Source: Corylus avellana
Lineage: Eukaryota > Streptophyta > Magnoliopsida > Fagales > Betulaceae
Reading direction: 5' to 3'
NCBI RefSeq assembly: GCF_901000735.1
Contig: NC_081545.1
Location: forward strand, 11,207,973 to 11,271,972
DNA length: 64,000 nucleotides
Each line of letters opens with the position of its first letter. The first letter of the stretch is position 1. Shown piece by piece: positions 44,568 to 56,369 of the stretch. Both the position numbers and the translations under genes were made by a program. Under the pieces are notes generated by a model, which saw only the letters and a list, made by a program, of their open reading frames with translations, was not told the DNA's origin and did no database searches.

Positions 44568-46985
44568 TGCGGTCGGCGGGGTTGGTCACCAACCGCCGCC
44601 ATCCCCGAACCGTCACAATATTCATTTGAAACACTTACAGAGCAGGTCGTTATACCAGACCCCTTGAATTTTCCTTCAACTCCAACTACCCGTTTTTTAC
44701 AGCTTGTTTCAAGAGCATTATGAACTTCTGGAGGTGTCTCCCGCTCATCTCTACTCTTCCTCTTCCATGAATATTGGGTCCCTCCCTGGCCACTTGTATT
44801 TGTTTCGTTCTCTAGTGTTTTCTTCTCCTTTGCTTCTTTCAGAGAATTTTCAACCTCTGTGAGCACTGGACCTGTAAATGGGCCCCCAACATTTTTGAAT
44901 AGCCCGTCACAGCCCATACCCTGATTGGGCTACATATCTCTATTTACGTCTCCCCTATTCTGCCACGTTCCCTTCGTTGTCACGCACCTACTGGTGTTTG
45001 GAGTTAATTCTGCCATCATACTCCACATAAAAGCCTCTTGATTCTTTCCTTCCAGAACAGCATCCCCTTGCACCTTCATTCTAACTAGGGGTGGGCAAAA
45101 ACCCGCCCAACCCGCAGACCCACCCTGCCTCGCGCGGTTTTTAGGCTTATTTTTGCTGGTTCGGGTAGGATTTACCCAACCCGTGAGGGGCGGGGCGGGT
45201 TGCGGGTATATGAATTTATTTCCTGCGGGTACCCGCCCCGCCCCGATCCGACCCGCATGACTATAAAAACAAAAAACCCTAACCCTAAGTTCATAACTTT
45301 CTCATTTTCAGCCGCCTGTCTTCCTCTCTCTCAGACCTTGTCTCATTTTCTTCTGCCTCTCTCCCTCTCTCCGACTCTCTTGCTCTCTCTCTCTGGTCTA
45401 GTGGTCTGTATGGTCTGCTCTCTCTCAGACTCTCGTCTACGTCGCCATTCCACATCTTCTGAGACCACGAGCTACAGCGCCGCTTCCTCTTCTACAAACC
45501 ACGATCAGGTTTTTTTTTTTTTTTTTTTTTTTTCTCTCTAGACCTTTTTCATAAATGGATCGAAACAGATCTGATGTTGGGTTGTGTTTGTTCAAACAAA
45601 TAATTTTTTTTTTCCATTGTTTATAGGTTTTTTTTTGGGCTCTGTAACTTCTGTTGTTGGGTTGTGAGAAGAAAGAAACAAAGCAGAATGGAGAAGAAAG
45701 AAACAAAGACGAAAATGGAGGAGAAGAAAGAAACCCGCACAACCCGCCCCAATCTACCCCGCTTCGTTCTACCCAGCCCTGCGCGGATATTGTGCGTTGT
45801 CCTCGGGTGGCAGGTGGAAATTTTCAAAACCCGCAGTGTGCAGGGCAGGTGAGGAAAATGCTAATTCGCGCCCTGCCCCGACCCGTGCCCACCCCTAATT
45901 CTAACAGATTTGAATTCAAATTGATCTTTCATAACTCCCACGTTAACTCCTTCCAAATCTGTTTTGCTTTTGCTAAGGAAATTCTGGTCTCTTCTCCCCA
46001 TATTCCCGTCTGAATAAAGGCTTGCGTTTTTTGTGGGATATTGTTGATGACTTTCCCGATTTGGCTCTCCGACATCAGCCCTCTTGCCGTATTCCTCTAC
46101 TCCCTGTTTCCGACCTCTGCTTCTTCGGCCAGTCTGCTCTATTTTTTTTTTCGTCCAGTTTTCTTCCATCTGCCGTGGATGTTTTTCTGCATATCTGCCC
46201 AGAATTCTGTCACCGCTTCGAGTCGGAGATTGCGCCCGCATCCATGGTCCAAACTGGGTAAAGTCCTCCTGATTCCTCATTGATTTCCTCTTCAAACACC
46301 CCTCTGGCCCGTGACATATTACACCACAGTGAAAATAGAATTTCGGTAACCTTTCGTATTGGAAACCAATCAAGTGTGATTTCTCTTCATATTTCATCAT
46401 CCGTCCTCGGGGAAGAGGCTTGTATAAATCAATTAAGATCTTCACTCTAAGGAATTCCCCCCATCCAATCCCATCTCTGTCCGTGTCAACTTCCTCAACA
46501 ATCTCAACTGATTCTCCCAGTTTAAGGCCGACTTCTCTACCCATGCAGGCCAGAGGTAACTTCAACATTCTTACCCAAAAAGCAGCTTTATCAAAGCTGC
46601 ATTCTGATGGCGATGACCGGTCATCAAAATCTTCCACCAAGAAAAGATTGCCTTCAAACACCCAGGGTCTCCCTTCGAGGACTCGCTTCTTATCGTTTGC
46701 ATTCTCAAATTCAACCAAGAAAAGATTGCCCCCTAAAACTTTGAAGGTTAGAGTCCTGGTTAGCCGCCACCAACCTTTGAGCGTAGTTTTGATGGTTTCC
46801 TTGCTTACAATTCGATCCGACAGTAATTTCCCCACAATACATGATTGACCGCGCCTGATCACCTTTGTAACGTCCACTGCTTGAATCTCCACCTCTGCAT
46901 CCTCTCCTTCGGATAATGAAAGCTTTGCCCAGAGCGTTGACAGATCCTCTGCCATTGATACCACACAACGAAAAGATACTCTCAA
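44564..46985 (-). pseudogene. LINE ORF1 (DUF4283 and zinc knuckle), interrupted by a hAT-type element
   Basis: 46985-45906 encodes the N-terminal part. A DUF4283-like nucleic-acid-binding domain spans about residues 30-170 (segments GRPWVFEGNLFLVEDF and FDKAAFWVRMLKLP). A zinc knuckle lies in LPKFYFHCGVICHGPEGC, where the first Cys is Tyr. The tail is basic. The likely start is the second Met (MAEDLSTLW, 46953-46955). The frame is cut at 45906 by the insertion of 45086-45897 and resumes in phase beyond it. It meets a TAG at 44930-44932 (probably from CAG) and then continues open to the TGA at 44564. ORF1 proteins bind element RNA. Confidence 0.8.
45086..45897. mobile_element. Non-autonomous hAT element with perfect 8-bp target duplication
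   Basis: Terminal inverted repeat taggggtgggca on the left and its imperfect complement tgcccacccCTA on the right (45886-45897). The perfect 8-bp duplication attctaac lies at 45078-45085 and 45898-45905. Both ends are rich in cgggt/acccgc repeats. The interior has C/T-rich tracts (45300-45440) and poly(T), with no transposase. It sits inside LINE ORF1 and is therefore younger than the LINE. Confidence 0.92.
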
Positions 46986-47070
46986 AAATCTCTCGAAGAT
47001 TTTGAGAAACTACTCCTTCTCCTCTAGAGCTGGGCTAGAGAGAAAACCCTTCGCTTCTCCCCTCTGCTAG

Positions 47071-47427
47071 TATTGATTAGCATGGGAAACGTTCGTATAG
47101 ACTCCTCTATTAATCCAAGAAAAATAGATCATGAATACAATCCCGTCAAAATAAAACTTCCAGCAAAACTCTAATCTCTCCCTAGTACAACTAACCTATT
47201 ATATTTGTAAGTTCCTACAATCCTACATTTGCATGTGATTAACAATTTAATATAATATTAATTCTCAATTAAGAAAAAAGAAAAGAAGAATTCAAAAAAT
47301 AAAATAAAAGATAGTGGGTTCAAGTAATATCTATCTATGCAAATCAACATCCTGAAAATTAAGTTCAACTAAACTGTTTCAATATTCAAAAATCTCTGCA
47401 AATCAACACTCCTAAATCAAATCAATA
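47071..47427. other. AT-rich stretch before gap
   Basis: No gene or clear repeat recognised. Includes flanking DNA of the LINE 5' end. Confidence 0.5.
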
Positions 47428-47527
47428 NNNNNNNNNNNNNNNNNNNNNNNNNNNNNNNNNNNNNNNNNNNNNNNNNNNNNNNNNNNNNNNNNNNNNNNNN
47501 NNNNNNNNNNNNNNNNNNNNNNNNNNN
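47428..47527. other. Assembly gap (100 N)
   Basis: The order of the contigs on either side is not supported by any element crossing the gap. Confidence 1.
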
Positions 47528-47546
47528 TGTTAAAACAAAATTTAAA

Positions 47547-47594
47547 ATTTAAAATTTAATTTTTTTTTTAAATCGCTTTTTTCAATTAAAATTT

Positions 47595-47633
<39 letters not shown>

Positions 47634-48415
47634 AGGGAGTAGATAGTGAGAGACAAAGAAATAAATAAAATAATATAAAACAAAGTGAGTGGTGGGGATT
47701 AAGAAAAGAGAGGGAGGACGGGGCGGAGAAGTTGAGAGAAAGAAGAAAAAGGTGATGGAGAAAGACAAAAATGTACAAACAACTTTTTAATTTCTTTTCA
47801 TTTAGGAAGGTCAAAATAGTCATTTTACTCTCAAACAAAAATTCTCTCTAGTGGAATCCACACTTGTTTATAGATTTAAGTTTAGGATAAAGAATAACAT
47901 TCTTTTATCAATTAAATGAGGTGTCTTACACCTAATCTGATAACATAGATTTTGATAAAACATGAGGTCTCAAAATTTAAAATTTAAAAATTAATATTTT
48001 TTAAAAAAATTGTTTTTTTTTTCAATTAAAATTTTCCTTTTTTTTTAACAAAAAAGAAAAGAAAAGAAAGGGGGTGGATAGTGAGAGACAAATAAATAAA
48101 TAAAATAATATAAAACAAAGTGAGTGGTGGGGATGAAGAAAATAAGAAAAGAGAGAGAGGTAGGGCGGAGAAGTTGGGAGAAAGAAGAAAAAGGTGATGC
48201 AGAAAGACAAAAATGTAGAAACAACTTTTTAAATTATTTTCATTCGGGGAGGTCAAAATAGTCATTTTACTCTCAAACAAAAAATTCCCTATTCTTGTGG
48301 AATCCACACTTGTTTATAGCTTTAAGTTTAAGGTAAAGTCTAACATTTTTTTATCAATTAAATAAGGTGTCATTACACCTAATCTCATAACATAGATTTT
48401 GATAAAACATGAGGT
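47547..48415. repeat. 435-bp tandem duplication
   Basis: Two diverged direct copies, with gtgagagacaaa at 47646 and 48081 (period 435). Each has an A-rich/GA-rich half and ends in aacatgaggtctc (47961 and 48405). (AT)n at 47597-47629 is in the first copy only. The right part reappears inverted at 53510-53702. Confidence 0.8.
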
Positions 48416-48419
48416 CTCT

Positions 48420-48640
48420 TTCTCTTTGAGTTTTTATGTTAGATATTAATTAAATAATTAAATATATTATTTTTTATGTGACTTAATTTTTTTTGAGATA
48501 ATGATAATTTAATATGATATTAAAAGGATTCAATTGTTGAGAGGAAATTTAAGCCTCGAGTATTAAAGTAGTAATTAAATAAATAAATTCATAATTTTTA
48601 TCAACTTAACTTTTTAAGATAATTGGTAATTTAAGGCTCT
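48420..48640. repeat. LTR-like remnant
   Basis: Segments ttaattaaataattaaat, cttaactttttaagataattggtaattta and similar are hallmarks of a common plant LTR end that normally precedes a tggtatcagagcc primer site. The primer site is absent here. An inverted copy is at 53310-53520. Confidence 0.4.
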
Positions 48641-48938
48641 AACATTTTTGCCTATGCTTTTTTTTTTTTTTTTTTGATAACTCCTTTGTACCTATTCATG
48701 TGCTTAAAATAATTTTTTTTTTTTTTTTTTTTTTTTCAGATTTGGAATTACTGTATATATTAATCAATATATAATCAAGCTTTCATTAAAACAAATGTAG
48801 AAATATATTTTTCATTGTTAGGCTAGTGACCGGGTGCTAAATACAATTAGAAAAAGGAAAAACGATTCAAAGTGTTATAGTTAGTAATGGACAAAAGTTG
48901 ATGGTTAATATTTTTCTACGCATTTGATGTAGTTAGCA

Positions 48939-51790
48939 ATGGTCAAAAGTTGGATGACAAATAATAAATGGTCGGAGGAGTATGTGAGGGGGGTTAATGA
49001 CTTTTTGGAGTTCGCATCTAACAACGGAACTCATAATGGGAAGATTCGTTGCCCGTGTACGAGGTGTGCCAATGGCACCTCATGGGTACGGGGTATGGTA
49101 CACACACATTTGATAAATTATGAAATTTGTCAAGGTTACACTTGTTGGTATGCTCATGGAGAACAACTGAGGACTACGTCTAGTCATCAGGCTACTAACA
49201 CCCCCTTTCATAGGGAGCCAATACATGACGATTCCAGTGGAATGCTTGAAATGTTGCATGAGGTTTTTCCAATTGTGATGGATCCTAATATGAGTGAATG
49301 CCCTATATCTGAAATGGGTGGAGAAGCTGAAGGAGTGCATGAAGATCGACAAGGTACTAGTCAATGCCCTATATCCGAAATGGGTGGGGAAGCTAAAGGA
49401 GTACACAAAGATTGACAAGGTACTAGTCAAGGTACTGAAAAGTTTTATGAATTCCTCAATGATGCTAAGAAGCCATTACGTGAATGGTGCATAGAATATA
49501 CTAAGTTTACTGCTATAGTAGCTTTGTATAATTTAAAGTGTATGTCTGGGTGGAGTAATAACTTATTTACACTATTGCTTGAAAAGTTGAGTAAAATGCT
49601 TCCACCGGATGTGTCGTTGCCCAATAACACATATTAGGTGAAAAAGTACATGAAGGAGATGGGGCTTGGATATGAGAAGATTCCAGTTTATCGTAATGGT
49701 TGCATGTTGTTTTGGAAAGACAACGAGAATCTGGAAAATTGTACAGTGTGTGGAAAATCGAAGTGGAAGGATATTATGAATGTGACTAAGTCATCTAAAA
49801 AATCGAAGAGAAAACCGAATAAGATTTTGCGGTGGTTTCCTTTGAAATCAAGATTGCAGAGGCTATTCATGTCATCAAAAACTACTTCAGATATGAAGTG
49901 GCATGCAGAGAATCGCACAAATGATGGGGTACTAAGGCATCCAACCGATGCCTTAGCTTGGAAGGCATTTGATTCACAGTAGCCCAATTTTGCTTCTGAC
50001 TCGCGCAATGTCAGACTTGGATTAGCATCAGATGGTTTTAATCCTTTCGGAAACATGAGTACAAGTTACAGTACGAGGCCGGTTATTTTGGTACTGTACA
50101 ATTTACCTCCTTAGATGTGCATGAAACAATCATCTTTAATGTTGTCGTTGATTATCCCAGGTTGAAAATCACCCTCTTTCAAAATAGATGCGTACCTAGA
50201 GCCTTTAATCTTAGAGTTAAAGGAATTGTGGGATGTTGGAGAACCAACTTATGATGTATCCTTTAATGAGATGTTTACGATGCGTGCTGCCTTGATGTGG
50301 ACGATAAATGATTTTCCTGTGTATGGTGATTTGTCTGGGTTGAGGACAAAAGGATGGAACGCATGTCCTTGTTTTATGGGTAATACAAAGTCTAAGTGGT
50401 TAAAATATGGGACCAAATTTTGCTATATTGGGGCATAGACAATACTTGCCAATGAATCATAGATGGAGAAAGAAAAGAACGTTGTTTGATGGTACCCAAG
50501 AATTGGATCATCTACCTTTTATGCCAACTGGCGATGAAATATGGAGACAAGTTCAAGGTGTTGATAGTTTCGCTGAGGCTATTAGGAAAGAGGTGGTCCT
50601 GATGAGCAATCAATATGGAAGAAGCGAAGTATTTTCTTCATATTGCCTTATTGGAAAAATAATATGTTGTCCCACAATCTTGATGTAATTGCACATAGAG
50701 AAAAATGTGGTTAACAATATTATTGGCACGTTGTTGAACATGAAGAACAAAACGAAGGATAACATAAAAGCATGTTTGGACTTAAAAATAATTGGGTTTA
50801 AGACCTGAACTTCACCCAATTCCTAAAGGTGCAAACAAGACGTATTTACCCGCAGCCTGTTTCACAATGACTAAGAAGGAGAAAACGGACTTCTTAAAAG
50901 TTATACAGAATGTAAAAATGCAGGATGGACATGCTTCAAACGTGTCACGTTGTATCAGAGTTGAAGAATGTAGTATTGTAGGTTTGAAGAGTCACGATTG
51001 CCATATTCTAATGCAACAACTTATGCTAATTGCTTTGCGCGGATCCTTACCGAATAAGGTTGTGAAACCTTTAATTGAGTTGTCTGGTTACCTTAAAGCG
51101 ATTTGTTCCAAAACCATAAAATTGGAAGATTTGGATCGACTTGAGTCTCGAATCCCTTACATACTGTTGCAATTGGAAATTGTCTTCCCACCCGGATTTT
51201 TCATAGTGATGGTACACCTTCTTGTACATTTGGCTACTGAATGTAGGCTAGGTGGACTTGTTCACTATCGGTTGATGTATGTCTTTGAAAGGTATGAAAT
51301 TATTATATTGCAAACGAATATTATTTTTTTCTTATTTGACATGATACTTATATACTTTATATAATATAGGTGCTTACATCGATATAAGGGTTATGTACGC
51401 AATAAAGCGTCACTTGAAGGTTGTATTGTTGAAGGGTTCATAGTAAAGGAATTATTGACGTTTTGTTCGCGCTATTTGGAATCATCACGAACAGTACTCA
51501 ATAGACCCATTAGAAACTATGACAATGCTAGAGGAGAGGTCAAGAGTTTCAATCTTGATGAAAAATCATTGGCTCAAGCACATCGATATATACTCTTCAA
51601 CTCTGATGATTTCATTCCATTTCGCATGTGAGTTTCATTTTTAATTTGTACACTTAAAAATTCATTACATTTTGAAAAAGTAATTGTAACATGAATTTGT
51701 GGTGCCACCCACAAATATAGGACGCACAAGGAGGAGCTAAAGACGAGAAATCGTAGGAATCGACGAATGACAAATGAATCAGATTAGTTG
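48939..51790 (+). pseudogene. CACTA (En/Spm) transposase gene, decayed
   Basis: In order: a Transpos_assoc-like N-terminus (KSWMTNNKWSEEYVRGVNDF, then CPCTRCANG, 48942-49180); a tandemly duplicated ~66-bp segment encoding CPISEMGGEAEGVHEDRQGT; a tnp2-type transposase core (LKCMSGWSNNLFTLLLE, RNVRLGLASDGFNPFGNMS at about 50005-50058, then DVSFNEMFTMRAALMWTIND and GWNACPCFMG, 50240-50390); and a DUF4218-like part (GLKSHDCHILMQQLMLIALRG and the LESRIPYILLQLEIVFPPGFF segment, 50985-51200). A spliced C-terminus follows 51370, ending HKEELKTRNRRNR. Stops at about 49412, 49635, 49981 and 50113 and frameshifts inactivate it. Such transposases cut CACTA ends. Confidence 0.85.
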
Positions 51791-51791
51791 C

Positions 51792-52245
51792 AAAAAAAAG
51801 GTTCTCCTGGCACCTAAAAAACGCAGTGGAAGAGAAAACAATCACCGGGAATTGTATTCCTGGCGTTTGGTGCTAACGCCGGCTTAAACAGTGTTGGCAA
51901 GGCTGTTTTCAGGCGTTTTGTTCGACCGCAGGTGAAGAGAATGAAGTTGTGCCGGCGTTATCTATTGACACCAGCAGAGATGGATGCGCCAGTGTCCTTT
52001 ATCGACGCTGGCAAATGAGGATGCGTCGGCGTCTTCTGCAAACGCCGGAGAAGGAGTTGTGCCGGCGTTATCTGTTGACGCCGGTAGAGATGGATGCTCC
52101 GGCATCCTATATCGACGCCGGTAGATGAAGATATGCCGTCGTCTTTTACAAACGCTGGAGAAGGAGCTGTGTTGGTGTTATCTGTTGACGCCGGCAGAGA
52201 TGGATGCGTCGGCGTCCTCTATCGACACCGGTAGATGACACTTAC
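51792..52245. repeat. GC-rich subterminal repeats of a CACTA element, 110-bp period
   Basis: Starts aaaaaaaaggttctcctggc, like the terminus at 39780. It contains three tandem units anchored by gttgtgccggcgttatc-type sequence at 51946, 52056 and 52166 (period 110 exactly), each with gacgccgg and ggcgtc palindromic cores. CACTA elements carry such subterminal repeats as transposase-binding sites. GC content is clearly higher than the surroundings. Confidence 0.75.
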
Positions 52246-52251
52246 ATAGCC

Positions 52252-52942
52252 CTAGAACCAATCACAAACTTGATCTCTATGCAACTTATCTAATTCATTT
52301 GTCATTTGTCGATTCCTACGATTTCTTGTCTTTAGCTCCTCCTTGTGCATCCTATATTTGNNNNNNNNNNNNNNNNNNNNNNNNNNNNNNNNNNNNNNNN
52401 NNNNNNNNNNNNNNNNNNNNNNNNNNNNNNNNNNNNNNNNNNNNNNNNNNNNNNNNNNNNCCTTCATATAGTGGCTTCTTAGCATCATTGATGAATTCAT
52501 AAAACTTTTCAGTACCCTGACTAGTACCTTATCGATCTTCGTGTACTCCTTCAGCTTCCCCACCCATTTCGGATATAGGGCATTGACTCATATTAGGATC
52601 TGTCATAATAGGAAAAACCTCATGCAACATGTCAAGCATTCCACTGGAACCATCATGTATTGGCTCCCTATGAAAGGGGGTGTTAGTAGCTTGATGACTA
52701 GAAGTAGTCCCAAGTTGTTCTCCATGAGCATACCAACAAGTGTAACCTTGACAAATTCCATAATTTATCAAATGTGTGTGTACCATACCCCATACCCACG
52801 AGGTGCCATTGGCACACCTCGTACACGGGCTACGAATCTTCCCATTATGAGTTCCATTGTTAGATGCGAACTCCAAAAAGTCATTAACCCCCCTCACATA
52901 CTCCTCCGACCATTTATTATTTGTCATCCAACTTTTGTCCAT
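52252..52942 (-). pseudogene. Second CACTA transposase fragment, inverted
   Basis: Minus strand. The N-terminal Transpos_assoc-like part (52942-52530: KSWMTNNKWSEEYVRGVNDF, SPCTRCANG with the first Cys of the CPC changed to Ser) runs through a single, not duplicated, CPISEMGGEAEGVHED to the gap. After the gap come only the last residues (HKEELKTRNRRNRQMTNE, 52345-52270). Close sequence relative of 48939-51790 in opposite orientation. Most of the core lies in the gap or is deleted. Confidence 0.82.
52361..52460. other. Assembly gap (100 N) in inverted CACTA copy
   Basis: Both sides belong to the same minus-strand transposase relative. Confidence 1.
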
Positions 52943-53140
52943 TGCTAACTACATCAAATGCGTAGAAACATATTAACCATCAACTTTTGTCCATTACTAA
53001 CTATAACATTTGAATCGTTTTTCCTTTTTCTAATTGTATTTAGCACCCACTAGCCTAACAATGAAAAATATATTTCTACATTTGTTTTAATGAAAGCTTG
53101 ATTATATATTGATTAATATAAATGATAATTCGAAATCTGA

Positions 53141-53171
<31 letters not shown>

Positions 53172-53702
53172 TTAGTGAAACGCTTGAATGAGAGTTAATT
53201 ATGTAAAAGGTACATCTTCTAATCCAGCCTCTATGTTAAGCAAATGAGAATAGGCATAAAGATATCAAAAATCAAAAAGAAAAAAAAAAAAAAAAAGGAT
53301 AGGCATAAAGGTTAGAGCCTTAAATTACCAATTATCTTAAAAAGTTAAGTTGATAAAAATTATGAATTTATTTATTTAATTACTACTTTAATACTCAAGG
53401 TTTAAATTTCCTCTCAACAATTGAATCCTTTTAACATCATATTAAATTATCATTATCTCACAAAAATTAAGTCACATAAAAAATAATATATTTAATTATT
53501 TAATTAATATCTAACATAAAAACTCAAAGAGACCTCATGTTTTATCAGAATCTATGTTATCAGATTAGGTGTAATGACACCTTATTTAATTGATAAAAGA
53601 ATGTTAGACTTTATCTTAAACTTAAAGCTATAAACAAGTGTGGATGCCATAGGGAATTTTTGTTTGAGAGTAAAATGACTATTTTGACCTTCTTGAATGA
53701 AA
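52461..53702 (-). repeat. Right arm of a large inverted repeat (left arm about 48230-49480)
   Basis: The complement of this stretch follows 48230-49480 in order: the 435-bp repeat end, the LTR-like remnant, a poly(A)/poly(T) tract, atatattgattaatata, then the transposase N-terminus. Arms differ by substitutions and indels, so they are not a simple assembly mirror image. Confidence 0.85.
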
Positions 53703-53802
53703 NNNNNNNNNNNNNNNNNNNNNNNNNNNNNNNNNNNNNNNNNNNNNNNNNNNNNNNNNNNNNNNNNNNNNNNNNNNNNNNNNNNNNNNNNNNNNNNNNN
53801 NN
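53703..53802. other. Assembly gap (100 N)
   Basis: The contig on the left ends inside the inverted arm; the right side is unrelated. Confidence 1.
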
Positions 53803-55417
53803 ATAACTTCTTGAGCCTTTTTTGTGTATGTGGATGGCCTTTTTTTGAAGGTTTTGAAAGTCTGAAAAGTGGGAGCTCGTGAGCTTTATTTAATTTTTGC
53901 AAAGGGTTTTCAGTGGGAAAGGAGGGACGGAGGGAGAGAGAGAGAGAAGGTGCTGCAGATTGATGTCAGAGGGTGGGGCTGGAATTGGAGGGATACATAT
54001 AAACAGATATATCTATTGTACAGTGCAAGAGAAAGTGATTGCTGAACCAAATTAAACTTTGTATTTTTTATAAAGGCATGAAATAGGAAATACATATCAT
54101 TCTATTCCCATTTTTATTTGATAATATTCTGAAAAAGTCTTTTTTTTTTTTTTTTTTTTTCCTTCTTTGTTATCTTTTGGTGCACAATATGGAAAAAGTA
54201 CTCCAATCTGTTAGTTATTATTGTACTTCTTTTCGAGAAGCTCTAGCCCATCTCTAAGTCAAATTTGCCCTATTTTTACTGGTTATTATTGTACTCCCAC
54301 CTATTATTTTCTTGCAGATGGTAACATGGGAAGTCTTAAATATATTGAAGAGTTATATATACAGCAAAGAGACAGAAGAGAGCGAAAGCGAAGAGAGTTT
54401 GTTAAAGGGTTTTGGCATGATATTAATTATAGTAAAACTTGATTGATGTAAAAATAAGTAGGAATATTTTTTTAAAAATTTTTAAAAGTGAAAAAATAAG
54501 AATATTTAGTATGAAAAAATTTTAAAAAAATATATATTTTGAAGTGATTTTTTTTTATTTAAATAGTAATAAAAAGTTGTTGATGTAATGTAAAAAATAA
54601 AATAATGTTAAAAAAAATGAAAAAAATACGATAAATAATATTAAACCAAAATCGTTTAGCAAACGGGGCAAGAAGAAGGTGACAGGAAGCCCTTATATAT
54701 TTGAGTACAAGAGAACGTAAATTTGAAAGAAATTATTTCAAGAGCATCATAAAAGCAGTAGGTTTTAAGGTATTCATTAATTACTAGGCATATAATGTAT
54801 TGTTGGGGTAAAATGTTACAAATATTGAGGTAACACCATACCCCCCCAGTAGGCATCATGGCTAGATGTACACGTGGATCTTAGAGTTAGTGAAGAAAAA
54901 CTGCCCATGTGACGTGGAAGAACTAAAACATAGTATGGAAATTGATTAATTTTAGTAGGTGGTTATAATTAAGAGACAAGGGATGTGGCTTGTGGTTAAG
55001 TTATTGGAGAATATGGGTATGCTTCTCGTATTTGACCTATATTGATCTTCAATAAATTTAATAGATCAATTATTAGATTTATGGACTTATGTGACAAAAT
55101 CTAATGATTGATGTGTAAGATAAAATGGGTCAAATATAAAAAAAATATTGACCCCTAAAATTTCTTAAAGTTGTAGATATGTATTGTGTAGAATTTTGTT
55201 TTGGTTTTGCTCCTACACATTTTCGGTAAAAAAAAAAAACGAAAACTATTTTTTGTTCTTGTTCTACTCTTTTTCAAGAACAAAAAGTTGAAAATCATCT
55301 TCGGGCTCGTTTGTTTGTGAAATACTATTTTCGGTTTTTAACAAAGAATTGTCTATTAAATATTTTGAGAAAAATGTGTTTTTAGTTTTAAAAAGAGAAA
55401 AAAATATATATATATAT
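53803..55417. other. Gene-free stretch
   Basis: AT-rich. GA-rich tract at 53928-53950 and poly(T) at 54140-54160. Short frames here have no recognisable product. Nothing else supported. Confidence 0.5.
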
Positions 55418-55545
55418 ATATTGAGCGTACATGTGAGAGGGAATGTTAAGGTAATAATTAAATAATTAAATTTACTTTTTTCTATAAACTTAAGCTTTTA
55501 CGATAACTGGTAATTTAACATGGTATTAAAGCCAAGAGAAGTGCT
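55418..55545 (+). repeat. LTR end with decayed initiator-Met primer site
   Basis: ttgagcgtacatgtgagagg ... aacttaagcttttacgataa ... aacatggtattaaagcc. The last part is a changed version of the usual aacatggtatcagagcc that joins many plant LTRs to their primer site. It is an isolated remnant without an internal region. A second partial piece lies at 55665-55710. Confidence 0.5.
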
Positions 55546-55559
55546 AGAGAGCCAAACAA

Positions 55560-56365
55560 ATGAACATAACAAAATTTTCAAACTAACATGGCAAGGGTTT
55601 TTTAATTTTTTTTTTTTTAAAAAAAATGCAATTCTCTCTCCCTTGTCTGCCACTTACGGTTTGTCAGCTTAAACTTTTAGGATAACTGGTAATTTTACAT
55701 AAATGGTTACCAAATATATATAGCTGTTATTTTTATGTTTTAAGGCTTCTAATTTTCTTATTTGATTATGTTATTTCAGCTAAAAATTTATATTAATCCT
55801 TCGATTATTCTTAACAATGTTTCAATTTCATTGTTTCGCACAAATTCAAATTAAACTAATAAAATTAATGGTGATATAATTTGTTTGCTTTGTATGAGAG
55901 ACTGGCAATTGGCATAGAAGCGACGTCATATAGGTTGGGGAGCAAGTGGCTTAAAAATTAGAGAAATACTACACAAACATAGCATTTGGCTATGTTTTTT
56001 CAAAGATTTATGCTATGTGACGTAAGAACTGTTATGCTCTTGATCTTTTATTAATGAAAGCTGAAAGATTCCCGTTTAAAAAAACGTGTCTACTTCTTAA
56101 GATGACAGTTATAGAAAGAGAGTAAGCATATAGAATTAAAAACACTTTGTATTGAAAAGTTGACTTGGCAATTATCACATTAACGAGTAAACACTTAAAA
56201 AAAAGTAATAAAATGAGTACTTCATGTAACATTTCTCCAAAATATATGAGAGTTTGAGGAGGTGGGAAGTGTTTTGGATTGGATGGAGTGGAGGAGTTTA
56301 TAAATGAGAGAGAAAGAAAGGACAAAAAAAGGTTTTGTTTTGTTAGTTGATAATTCATTTTAATT
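55560..56365. other. Gene-free stretch
   Basis: AT-rich, no recognised gene or element. Confidence 0.5.
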
Positions 56366-56369
56366 AAAA

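Larger units (their letters stand above)
40429..47070 (-). mobile_element. Near full-length plant L1-type LINE, inactive (~6.6 kb)
   Basis: The poly(A) end is at 40429-40444 (poly(T) on the plus strand). Upstream on the minus strand come RNase H, a zinc-binding region, reverse transcriptase, endonuclease (ORF2) and ORF1. ORF1 has a 0.8-kb hAT-type insertion. The ORF1 stop and ORF2 start overlap as ATGA at 44564-44567, a termination-reinitiation arrangement. The element is dead: stops, frameshifts and a changed catalytic residue. The 5' end is estimated near 47070. No convincing target duplication was found. Confidence 0.88.

Noticed and set aside
45200..45852. Several short frames with Ser/Leu- or Lys/Glu-rich sequence
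   Set aside because: They lie inside the non-autonomous hAT element over C/T-rich and GA-rich tracts; no transposase domain.
46022..46848. Plus-strand frames opposite LINE ORF1
   Set aside because: Shadows of ORF1 on the other strand.
47542..48307. Minus-strand Phe/Leu/Ser-rich frames
   Set aside because: Translation of A/G-rich tandem repeat DNA; the hydrophobic runs are a composition effect.
48230..53702. Assembly mirror-image artefact as the sole explanation of the inverted repeat
   Set aside because: The arms differ by many substitutions, indels and the 66-bp duplication present in only one arm, which an artificial fold-back would not create.
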